Source: Colwellia sp.
GTDB taxonomy: Bacteria > Pseudomonadota > Gammaproteobacteria > Enterobacterales > Alteromonadaceae
Reading direction: 5' to 3'
Length of the DNA: 64,000 bases
Assembly (NCBI GenBank): GCA_013215295.1
Contig: JABSOZ010000008.1
Location: 124,001 to 188,000, forward strand
How positions within the stretch are numbered: position 1 is the first letter of the stretch; every line of letters starts with the position of its first letter. The translations under genes and the position numbers were made by a program. A model generated the notes under the pieces. The model did no database searches and was not told the origin of the DNA. It saw only the letters and a list, made by a program, of their open reading frames with translations. Positions 55,137 to 63,007 of this stretch are shown one piece after another.

Positions 55137-56546
55137 ATGCGTAAAGTGTCTTTTCAATCAGTTATAAAAACGCTTGTTGTTAGTAGTGTTTTTTTTGCTT
55201 TATCAAGTTCAGCAGCAACACTTACTGGATCAGAAGCTAAACAATTATCACAATTAAAAAATACCGCTCTGGAATCTGATTTATCTTATCAAGTATTGGA
55301 GTCGCTAACGACTGAAGTTGGCCATCGTTTAATGGGGTCAGAGGGCGATAGAAAAGCTGTCATTTGGGCGCAAGCTAAAATGAAAGCACTCGGTTTTGAT
55401 AAGGTTTGGACTGAAGAAGTGACAGGTACTTTTTGGCAGCGCGGAGAAGTAGAAGCTAAAATTATTGCACCATACCCACACAAAGTCGTCGCTATTGCAC
55501 TTGGTGGTAGTATCGCAACCAGTGAAGACGGACTAACTGCGAACATTGCTCATTTTGAAACTTTAGCTGATTTAAAAGCAGCTCCTGATAATAGTTTAAA
55601 TGGCAAGATTGCTTTTGTTTCTTATCAAATGGCACGTGATATTACAGGTTCAGGATATGGCCCAGCAGTAAGTACTCGTGTTGGTGGTGCTAATGTTGCT
55701 GCGAAAAAAGGTGCATCAGCATTAATTATGCGTTCTGTTGGAACTGATAATAATCGTATCGCTCATACCGGTATTATGCGTTATGAAGCTGGCGTGAAAA
55801 AAATTCCTGCAGCGGCTATTTCAAACCCTGATGCTGACCTGTTAGTTAATCAGTTAAAACGTAACAAACCAGTAAGTTTTTATTTGAAATTAACCAGCCA
55901 TACCGATCCTAAAATTACTGCAGTGTCTGCTAATGTTATTGGTGAAATTACCGGTAGCGAATTCCCTAACGAAATCGTTTCAATTGGAGCACATCTTGAT
56001 AGCTGGGATGTCGGTACAGGTGCATTAGATGACGGTATGGGTGTTGCTATGATGTTGGCATCTGCTCACCACATTGCACAATTACCTGAACGTCCAAAGC
56101 GTACTATTCGCGTAATCCTTTTTGCCGCTGAAGAAGTTGGTTTATTAGGGGCGAAAGAATATATGCAGATCCACAAAGATAATATGGCTAACCATATTAT
56201 TGGTGCGGAATGGGATTTTGGCGTTGGTAAAATTTACAAAATGACTTCTGGTGTCGGTAAAGCATCATTAGGTGCAATTAGTGACCTTGCTAAACATCTA
56301 GCGCCATTGGGTGTTGAGCTATCAAATGATAATAATGCAAGAGCACAATCCGACATGAGTGTTATGAGTGCGGCAGGTATGCCAAGCATGAATTTTGCAC
56401 CTGATGGTTCAACGTATTTTGATTATCATCACACAGAGAATGATACGTTAGATAAAGTGAACCCAGATGATTTGAAACAAGCGACAGCTGTTTATACAAC
56501 GTTTGCATATTTTGCAGCGCAATCAGGTGTGAATTTTAGAAAATAA
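55137..56546 (+). CDS. secreted M28-family metallopeptidase (carboxypeptidase Q-like)
   Basis: Zinc aminopeptidase or carboxypeptidase, 469 residues. ATG at 55137 follows GGAAGGGAA and starts a signal peptide (MRKVSFQSVIKTLVVSS..SSAA). The PA-type insert (about 130-240) precedes the M28 catalytic part, where HLDSWDVGTGALDDGMG, the catalytic EE pair in LFAAEEVGLLG and YHHTENDTLDKVN carry the metal ligands. Close in design to plasma glutamate carboxypeptidase. A second copy of its extreme 3' end survives at 59808, in the same order relative to HD-GYP sequence (see the remnant features). Confidence 0.92.
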   Translation: MRKVSFQSVIKTLVVSSVFFALSSSAATLTGSEAKQLSQLKNTALESDLSYQVLESLTTEVGHRLMGSEGDRKAVIWAQAKMKALGFDKVWTEEVTGTFWQRGEVEAKIIAPYPHKVVAIALGGSIATSEDGLTANIAHFETLADLKAAPDNSLNGKIAFVSYQMARDITGSGYGPAVSTRVGGANVAAKKGASALIMRSVGTDNNRIAHTGIMRYEAGVKKIPAAAISNPDADLLVNQLKRNKPVSFYLKLTSHTDPKITAVSANVIGEITGSEFPNEIVSIGAHLDSWDVGTGALDDGMGVAMMLASAHHIAQLPERPKRTIRVILFAAEEVGLLGAKEYMQIHKDNMANHIIGAEWDFGVGKIYKMTSGVGKASLGAISDLAKHLAPLGVELSNDNNARAQSDMSVMSAAGMPSMNFAPDGSTYFDYHHTENDTLDKVNPDDLKQATAVYTTFAYFAAQSGVNFRK

Positions 56547-56564
56547 TTATTTTCTCTGCTTCCA

Positions 56565-56642
56565 TTAATAAGCTTCGATGATTTTGTTCATGTCTAGATC
56601 AAAATCATCGATTTTAACGCCTTTCACAATAAAGTATTTATC
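56565..56642 (-). pseudogene. remnant of the C terminus of an HD-GYP gene
   Basis: Read on the minus strand, 25 codons encode DKYFIVKGVKIDDFDLDMNK and IIEAY before a TAA. The intact HD-GYP protein at 59844 ends DKDFIVKGVRADDFDLDMNK then IIEFLLMEG. Most base differences are at third positions, so the copy diverged under selection before the rest was lost; beyond this stretch similarity fades by about 56670. It lies directly behind the M28 peptidase stop. Confidence 0.8.
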
Positions 56643-56813
56643 ACTTTAAAATCAACACCTTTGATTTCTTCTAAAACTCTCCTTTTATAATACGCGTTTT
56701 TCGTTGGCTGTTTGACCCTAGACTTATTATATTCAAAGTTCAGTTCAAAAAAGACAATCCAGCTTTTCCAACGTACTGAAGCATTGATGAGAGTGTGATT
56801 ATGGGATTATGGC

Positions 56814-56850
56814 GAAAAGAGGTTAACCTAGTATCGTTAACCTCTTGAAA
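56814..56850 (-). terminator. probable terminator of the Big_1 lipoprotein gene
   Basis: AAGAGGTTAAC / GTTAACCTCTT, an 11-bp perfect stem with an 8-nt loop, ten bases past the stop codon in the direction of transcription, followed by a short T run. Confidence 0.65.
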
Positions 56851-56859
56851 AGTAGAGTA

Positions 56860-59571
56860 CTATAAAAGTGAAACTGTCTTACTGACATAGGTTGTGGATG
56901 ATGTGTTTGGCGTTTTAATACTAATGGTTAACGTTGCCTGTTCAGGGTCTCCACCTGATGCATTATTAAGTGTAAAGTCCATTGAATGGTAGCCATTTTG
57001 TGCAGTGTTTCCTATTTCAACACTGGTCGTTCCTTGTAAATCTCCACCATCTAACGAAACACTTATCGTAGTTCCCAATGGTAAACTTTGCATAGCACTA
57101 TCAGCGAATCGAAAGCTCAATGTTAATGAATCACCGTCTGATATATCAGGAAGTTCAGTATTGCTACCATCACTGTCAGCGTAAGTCGTGCTTTGATCGG
57201 TATCTGATAGTACATAATTAGGAGAAAATGCGCTTGACATGATTAATACCAACGCTTTTCTTAATGTCGCTTTTTTAGCGCTTTCATCACATTTAAGACC
57301 CGTACATTGGGGACCGTTAAAAAATCCATCGGCATCATTAAATATTCCATCATTATTATTATCAAAAAATTTAGTTTCTTCAGCATCTTTTATATTGTCT
57401 TCATTGTCATCACGCCATGCCTCTGACATATCAACAAAACCTGAAGATAATGGCGTTTGGCGGCCAAAACCAGAATTAACATCCGCATTACTTATCGGCT
57501 CACCGTCTTCATCATCAAAAATATTATTACCATTTACGTCAAAGAATGTTTCATGCCCAGATGTGGTGGCAAGAATTGTTGAACGATGATCGGTTAAAAA
57601 AGGTTCTGTAGAAGTCCAGGTAACAGAACAATTACCTGAAACCGTATTACAACTTGATTCGATAGTGCCACCTTCTGTCGTAAAATTTACAGTGGTTCCA
57701 TCAGGAACAGGGTTATTAAAGCTATCAGCGAGCCAAACAGAAATAACAGACTCTTCACCAATTGTACTAGCTTCTGGATTTAACACACTCGCAGCAACAG
57801 TTATTGATGATTGTTCAGGTAAACCCGTATTTACAGATAACTCACTTGATTGAGTTTGCACTGTGGTGGTTTCTCCATCAACATCCATACTTGCTTGTGC
57901 TGTCACTCGGACCACTGAAGGTACGGTCCCAGAAGACACTTGTGTGGTGATCAGCCCTTGGCTATTGGTAAAACCTGATTCTCGACTTAAACTAATACCT
58001 CCAAGAGCTGAGTCTAAACTAAACTCAACTAAATGCTGAGAAAGCACATTTCCTAATGCACTCTTGAGGATAAAGGTAACGGTAGACGTTTCTACGCCAC
58101 CACTACCTTTGATAACGATAGAGCTGGGCAGAGTTGAAACAAATTCAATTGAGCCTAATTCCTCTCCTGTGATTTCAATGTCTATTGATGCAGTATTGGT
58201 GACACCATTAGCCGTAATTGAAGCAATGATTATATCTTCAGTGCCTGAAGTACCTGCACAATCTATATCTTCAAACGTTGCACTCGCACTGCCTTTGATA
58301 CTAAAAACGGTGCTATCAATGGTCGCATTGCCATTCACAACACAATTAGAAGTAAAAGTTACAGCCGTAGTCGTATTTATACGGTTATTTTCGTTATCAA
58401 CTATATCGACTAACAAACCTAATGTGCCGCCGGCACTAATTATTGTATTTGTTATGGAAGATTTAATTTCGCCTTCAACAAATTCATTGTTGTCGTCAAA
58501 ATACCCTAAACGGGTATCTTCTAGAATAGTGCTACCTGCGGGTGAAATTTGAAAATTGATGCGGTTACTTACAGCGCTATCATTACTTAAGGATACAATG
58601 GCCACACCAGCACCTTCTATACCATTTCCTGATAAAGTAACTGACGCTTGTCCGTTTTCATTGGTTAATGCAGAAGCAGCACTCAACACGCCAGCATCAA
58701 CAGTGAAGCTAACAATCTCATTTTCAATTGCATTGCCATTACCATCATTCAAGGTAATTAAAATTTGTGCTTGTTCATCGTTTCTAAATTGATTGCTTAC
58801 GGTACCATTCACCTGCATTTCTACTGATAATGTTGAAAGCAGTTCAATTGAAGTATCACTGATAAATTCATAATCTACCGAAGCTGATAAACTTACGGTT
58901 GCAGCAGATAATGTTCCAGCCCCCAAAGTGGCATTACTATTCATTATTTCAATTGATGCTACACCTATATCATTGGTGAGTTTTGAGTCTAAAGAAATCG
59001 TGCCTAAGTCGGCTGACAAATCAACGCGTACATTACTCACTGGTTCACCGGATTCATCCGTGATAGTGACTTGTGCGATGATCGTTTCGTCTTTCTCAAA
59101 GCTTTGTGCACTTTCACCTTGGCTATTGAGTAAAATAATTGAAATATCTGTCGGTTCAAAGGAAATAGAGGAGGTAAATTCATAATCTATTGATGCCGAT
59201 AAACTGGTTGTTGAAGCAGATAATGTGCCAGCACCTAAAGTGCTCTGGGTATTCATCATTTCAATAGATGCTACACCGGAGTCATTGGTGAGTGTTGAGT
59301 CGACAGAAAGCGTGCCTAAGTCAGCTGAAAAATTAACACGTACATTATTCACCGGTTCACCGGACACATCCGTTAATGTTACTTGTACAGTGACAGTTTC
59401 ATCTTGATCAAAACTTTGTTCACTTTCACTTTGGCTGTTAAGTAAAATAATTGAAATAGTGGCTGCATCTGAGGTAACAGAAGAAGCCTCTTCATTTTCA
59501 CCCGAGTGACCGTTACAAGCAGAAAGTAGGATGGTCGAAATGACGAACAACATACTGAATAACTTATTCAT
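56860..59571 (-). CDS. lipoprotein with bacterial Ig-like (Big_1/invasin-type) repeats
   Basis: A 903-residue surface lipoprotein, anchored at C19 (lipobox LLSAC). Big_1-type domains follow: units of 104 residues at about 40-143 and 144-247 are close copies of one another, a third more distant unit starts near 250 (SIELLSTLSVEMQVNG), and further Ig-like domains run to the end. An acidic insert (about 665-760) contains EF-hand-like runs DVNGNNIFDDEDGE, DDNEDNIKDAEE and DNNNDGIFNDADG that look like calcium-binding loops. It probably functions in adhesion or intermolecular contact at the outer surface. It is flanked by copies of the M28/HD-GYP junction, suggesting insertion. Confidence 0.85.
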   Translation of the reverse strand: MNKLFSMLFVISTILLSACNGHSGENEEASSVTSDAATISIILLNSQSESEQSFDQDETVTVQVTLTDVSGEPVNNVRVNFSADLGTLSVDSTLTNDSGVASIEMMNTQSTLGAGTLSASTTSLSASIDYEFTSSISFEPTDISIILLNSQGESAQSFEKDETIIAQVTITDESGEPVSNVRVDLSADLGTISLDSKLTNDIGVASIEIMNSNATLGAGTLSAATVSLSASVDYEFISDTSIELLSTLSVEMQVNGTVSNQFRNDEQAQILITLNDGNGNAIENEIVSFTVDAGVLSAASALTNENGQASVTLSGNGIEGAGVAIVSLSNDSAVSNRINFQISPAGSTILEDTRLGYFDDNNEFVEGEIKSSITNTIISAGGTLGLLVDIVDNENNRINTTTAVTFTSNCVVNGNATIDSTVFSIKGSASATFEDIDCAGTSGTEDIIIASITANGVTNTASIDIEITGEELGSIEFVSTLPSSIVIKGSGGVETSTVTFILKSALGNVLSQHLVEFSLDSALGGISLSRESGFTNSQGLITTQVSSGTVPSVVRVTAQASMDVDGETTTVQTQSSELSVNTGLPEQSSITVAASVLNPEASTIGEESVISVWLADSFNNPVPDGTTVNFTTEGGTIESSCNTVSGNCSVTWTSTEPFLTDHRSTILATTSGHETFFDVNGNNIFDDEDGEPISNADVNSGFGRQTPLSSGFVDMSEAWRDDNEDNIKDAEETKFFDNNNDGIFNDADGFFNGPQCTGLKCDESAKKATLRKALVLIMSSAFSPNYVLSDTDQSTTYADSDGSNTELPDISDGDSLTLSFRFADSAMQSLPLGTTISVSLDGGDLQGTTSVEIGNTAQNGYHSMDFTLNNASGGDPEQATLTISIKTPNTSSTTYVSKTVSLL
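58831..59454 (-). repeat. tandem pair of 312-bp coding repeats
   Basis: Two consecutive in-frame units within the Big_1 lipoprotein gene (58831-59142 and 59143-59454), sharing long stretches such as TAAAATAATTGAAATA spaced 312 bp apart. They encode 104-residue Ig-like domains and look like a fairly recent duplication. Confidence 0.85.
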
Positions 59572-59807
59572 TTAAAAATTCCATTAAATTTTACTATTGA
59601 GGTAAATAATAAGAGCCAAGTTGAAAAAAGTCCACGTATATCTATAACCGATTTATTAATAAATAGTATTAAATTATCTGCAATTAGTTATTTCAGGGAT
59701 TTTAATAGTTTAAGCGACATTTTGTAAGAATATGAGGGTATATCAGTAAGATGACACTCGTTACCTATTCGAAAGTCTGTGGAAAAACTTATGAGTAAGT
59801 ATCTTAT

Positions 59808-59834
59808 GCGACATCAGATGTGAATTTTAGAAAG
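59808..59834 (+). pseudogene. remnant of the C terminus of the M28 peptidase gene
   Basis: In the forward frame ATSDVNFRK matches the M28 ending AAQSGVNFRK. Alignment continues past it into the HD-GYP tail (CCATTAATAA and following), just as behind the intact M28 gene. Short but supported by the matching right-hand sequence. Confidence 0.65.
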
Positions 59835-59843
59835 AATGCTTTT

Positions 59844-61034
59844 CTATCCCTCCATTAATAAAAATTCGATGATTTTGTTCATGTCTAGATCAAAGTCATC
59901 GGCTCTTACACCTTTGACAATAAAATCTTTATCGCTCGATAAATCAATATCTTCTGCCATCACATATTGTCCATCAACCGCATTATAAAATGACCGCACT
60001 TTAGGGTTAGTCGGATCTCCGTCATTACGACTTTCTACAATAGCGAGTTTATTCGAGCTTAATTCAACTAACGAGCCTACAGGATAAACGCCCATACATT
60101 TTATAAATAAGTCAACTAAACGTTCATCTAAGTGATTTTTTTGCGCTAAGCTTCTCAAAATACTAAACGATTTTAAGTGGCTATAGCCATCTTTATAGCA
60201 ACGATTAGCAGTGAGCGCGTCGAAAATATCGCAAATAGCAATCATACGACCATATTTAGTGATTTTTTCTTTAGGAATATTAAAAGGGTAACCTTTACCA
60301 TCAAGTTTTTCATGATGAAGCGCAGTAACTTCAAGACTTAATCTAGAAATTCCCGGTGTAGACTCTATGATTTTAATTGAATGATTTACATGGCTTTTCA
60401 TAACCGTAAATTCAGTGTCAGTTAACTTACCTGGCTTATTTAGAATTTTGTCAGGGATATTTATTTTACCGACATCATGTAAAAAAGCCCCCACTGAAAG
60501 TTGCTGAATAATCTTTTTATCTATCTTTAAGAAACGAGCAAAAATAGTCATAAGCACTGAAACTGAAACTGAATGCTCTAATAAGTATTCATCTTTTTTT
60601 CTGATGTTTATAACGCAGGCTAAAGCATCAGCATTTTTAAATACGGTATCAATGGTTTGATTTGTTATTTCGATAACAGGGGCTAAGTCTAGTTCTCGTC
60701 CTTGCTGAGCATCTGAAAATATTTGTCGTTGAATGTTTTTTGATTCATTGAAGAGTTCTTTCGCTTTAGTAATTTCTAATAAAACAGGTGATACACTTTT
60801 TAAAGGCTCTGTACTCATTTTATCATTCGCAATAATGTTGCCAGCGATATCAAAAGTTAGCGTTTTACTATCATCAATGAGGAGACTTTCTACACCCTTA
60901 CTTAGTAAGTTATCAATAACGTTGGTGTTTTTTATATGTCCCGGACTGGATAAATTATACGTACCCTGTTGTTGAGCGATATCAACAACAAAATGTCCTT
61001 TCAATAATTCTGATATTTTAATTTCAACAATCAT
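59844..61034 (-). CDS. HD-GYP domain cyclic di-GMP phosphodiesterase
   Basis: A 396-residue protein that likely degrades c-di-GMP. The N-terminal part (about 1-130) resembles the DUF3391 region common before HD-GYP. The HD-GYP domain (about 140-330) has HD in FLHDVGKINIPDKILNKPG and the signature HHEKLDGKGYP, both intact. No signal peptide; cytoplasmic. The diguanylate cyclase upstream ends 15 bp before its start, so the two form an operon with opposing activities. Confidence 0.93.
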   Translation of the reverse strand: MIVEIKISELLKGHFVVDIAQQQGTYNLSSPGHIKNTNVIDNLLSKGVESLLIDDSKTLTFDIAGNIIANDKMSTEPLKSVSPVLLEITKAKELFNESKNIQRQIFSDAQQGRELDLAPVIEITNQTIDTVFKNADALACVINIRKKDEYLLEHSVSVSVLMTIFARFLKIDKKIIQQLSVGAFLHDVGKINIPDKILNKPGKLTDTEFTVMKSHVNHSIKIIESTPGISRLSLEVTALHHEKLDGKGYPFNIPKEKITKYGRMIAICDIFDALTANRCYKDGYSHLKSFSILRSLAQKNHLDERLVDLFIKCMGVYPVGSLVELSSNKLAIVESRNDGDPTNPKVRSFYNAVDGQYVMAEDIDLSSDKDFIVKGVRADDFDLDMNKIIEFLLMEG

Positions 61035-61049
61035 AATAAAATTAGCTCG

Positions 61050-62072
61050 TTAAACTAACGCCTGCTGTCTAGTGTTCTTCAGTTGATATAAGTGTGTATC
61101 AGCTTCTTTTAATAGTTCGGACATTGAACGTTTTCCATCACTTGTTGCTACGCCACAAGTAATTGTTACGGATAACACTTTGTCTTGATATGGCATGGGA
61201 TTATTAATAAAAAACTGACTTAAGCGTTTTGCTGCAAGCCCAGCTTCTTGATGATTTTGATTCGCCAATACCACAACAAACTCATCACCAGCGTAACGAA
61301 AGCAACGATCATTATCTCGGATTAAACCTTGCAATTTTGTTGCTATGTAAGCCAGAACTTTATCTCCACAATCATGACCGTGTTGATCATTAACTTGTTT
61401 AAACTTATCACAATCAATAAATAACAGTGAAAATGGTGCGCCGTATCTATGTTGTCGTACTAATTCTTCAGCAATACATACTTCCATTAATCGACGATTT
61501 GCTACGCCAGTTAATCGATCATAATGTGCCATGTACTCTAGTTGTTCACGAATTAATACATTTGATAAACATAAACTAACCTTAGCCGCTAGTTGCTCTA
61601 AATGAAAGGTGCCGAGTTCATTACTAAAACGATTTTTATCTCGGTCGGAAAATAACAAACTACCGAAGAGCTGGCCTTCTAATATCAAGGGGATAAGCGC
61701 AATAGATTGTGATTGTATTAGCAAGTCATTAGGTATGGCAGAAGGTAGGTTGTCTAGTTTATTCGTCAAGAACGGTTTGTCATCAGGATGAAAAGCTTGT
61801 AATTGTTCAAAGGATATTTTTGTACTGTGTCGATGCTGCCAAGTCGATTGCAATTGTTCATTAAACAAGTAGCTAATAGGTGTAGGTTCAACTAAAAGTA
61901 AGGTAATAGAAGTAATATTGAATTTTTGTTTTATGGAATTCAATAATCGTTGAAGTAGCTCATCACAAGATTTACTGGCGAGTACTTCTTTTTCTATTTC
62001 AAATAGCTTTATAGCAATTTTTTCATTGGCTTTAGAGTTGGCAATCAATTGCTCAATTTCTAATTCTGACAT
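61050..62072 (-). CDS. diguanylate cyclase with N-terminal GAF-like domain
   Basis: A 340-residue protein making c-di-GMP. GAF-like domain about 25-170, then GGDEF domain about 178-335 with the active-site signature YAGDEFVVVL, an AGDEF variant of GGDEF. RDND exactly five residues before it fits the RxxD inhibitory I site. YDRLTGVANRRLM opens the domain. Soluble. Upstream partner of the HD-GYP phosphodiesterase gene. Confidence 0.93.
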   Translation of the reverse strand: MSELEIEQLIANSKANEKIAIKLFEIEKEVLASKSCDELLQRLLNSIKQKFNITSITLLLVEPTPISYLFNEQLQSTWQHRHSTKISFEQLQAFHPDDKPFLTNKLDNLPSAIPNDLLIQSQSIALIPLILEGQLFGSLLFSDRDKNRFSNELGTFHLEQLAAKVSLCLSNVLIREQLEYMAHYDRLTGVANRRLMEVCIAEELVRQHRYGAPFSLLFIDCDKFKQVNDQHGHDCGDKVLAYIATKLQGLIRDNDRCFRYAGDEFVVVLANQNHQEAGLAAKRLSQFFINNPMPYQDKVLSVTITCGVATSDGKRSMSELLKEADTHLYQLKNTRQQALV

Positions 62073-62227
62073 AATGACTTCTTGTTTTATTAGACTGTTT
62101 TAATTGTGTTCTTTTAAGAACCATAGTGCAAGCGCTGAGTTATTCAGTAAATGGTATTAATATTGCTTAGTTTATTATTCTTAAACCGTTACACTTTTAG
62201 AAAGACAAAATGTCAACTTTTTGTCAT

Positions 62228-62254
62228 TCAACCTTTTTTACTTTTAGCCGATAA
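62228..62254 (+). promoter_or_regulatory. sigma-28 (FliA) type promoter of motX
   Basis: TCAA, 15 bp spacer, GCCGATAA: the -10 is a perfect match to the FliA consensus. The motX ATG lies 45 bp after it. Confidence 0.75.
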
Positions 62255-62299
62255 TAAGTGAATGCTTATCTGGTTTGTTAAACTTTTGGATTGTAATTT

Positions 62300-62917
62300 A
62301 TGCGAGTTTTATTATTAATTTCAGCTTTATTTTTATTTGTTAGTCATGCAAGTTATGGAAAGAAACTAGAAGCTGTGCAAATCTATACAGATAATCAGCT
62401 TTTGAGTTTAATTAAAGAAAACAAACATCTAGGTCAAGTTGTGCTTGATGAATGTCAGCTCGTACAAGATATTGAAGTAAGAGCAACTAAATCCCAATAT
62501 CCATCGTATCAATTCCTTTGGGGTGACATGTTAGCTTTTGGTGTCTGTGTCAAAAAAAATGTTCCTCTTGGACTCCATTTCATGAAAAAAGCCGCAGACC
62601 AAGCGTTGCCTGAAGCTCTCGAGCAACTAGGTCGTTATTACCATATCGGCAAGTTTATGCAGATAGATGTTGATAAGGCGATTTTTTTCCTCAAAGAAGC
62701 TTCAACAGTAAATAATTTAAAGGCGCAAATTCGTTTGGCTGATATTTATGAGCAGGGTTACGGTAGCCCATTAGATTACCCTGAGTTATATGCTCAGCTT
62801 CATCACTCTATAACCGAAGATAAAAAAATTCATAAGGAAATTGCTCGATTATTAATGAATTTAGCAATGAAAATGCCGGAAAGTGTCGTTAATGCGGCAA
62901 AACAAGGTAAATTCTAA
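62300..62917 (+). CDS. motX: sodium-type flagellar motor protein MotX
   Basis: A 205-residue exported protein of the T ring of the sodium-driven flagellar motor. Signal peptide MRVLLLISALFLFVSHASYG, then VQIYTDNQLLSLIKENKHLGQVVLDECQLVQDIE, closely like Vibrio MotX (HLGQVRNDDCQLVQDIE), and SEL1-like repeats (QALPEALEQLGRYYHIG, NNLKAQIRLADIYEQGYGSPLDY). Two cysteines (in DECQLV and FGVCVKK) match the conserved pair. A FliA-type promoter precedes it. Confidence 0.93.
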   Translation: MRVLLLISALFLFVSHASYGKKLEAVQIYTDNQLLSLIKENKHLGQVVLDECQLVQDIEVRATKSQYPSYQFLWGDMLAFGVCVKKNVPLGLHFMKKAADQALPEALEQLGRYYHIGKFMQIDVDKAIFFLKEASTVNNLKAQIRLADIYEQGYGSPLDYPELYAQLHHSITEDKKIHKEIARLLMNLAMKMPESVVNAAKQGKF

Positions 62918-62925
62918 AACTGTTT

Positions 62926-62994
62926 TTAGTGTTTTAATGTTTTTTATACAGCATCACTTTATTTAGGTATATAATTGCAGCATTAAAACACTAA
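62926..62994. repeat. 14-bp perfect inverted repeat around the rnr promoter
   Basis: TTAGTGTTTTAATG at 62926-62939 and CATTAAAACACTAA at 62981-62994 are exact inverted copies 41 bp apart. The right arm covers the likely rnr transcription start. It could form a terminator for motX or act as an operator. Confidence 0.7.
62970..62975 (+). promoter_or_regulatory. -10 element of a likely rnr promoter
   Basis: Consensus TATAAT; the -35 region (TACAGC, 17 bp upstream) is weak. Initiation is predicted near 62982, leaving a 5' leader of about 26 nt. Confidence 0.55.
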
Positions 62995-63007
62995 TCGAGT
63001 TTATCCC

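Noticed and set aside
57239..59407. Several plus-strand open frames opposite the Big_1 lipoprotein gene
   Set aside because: They are antisense shadows of a repetitive S/T-rich gene, with low-complexity products and no ribosome sites.
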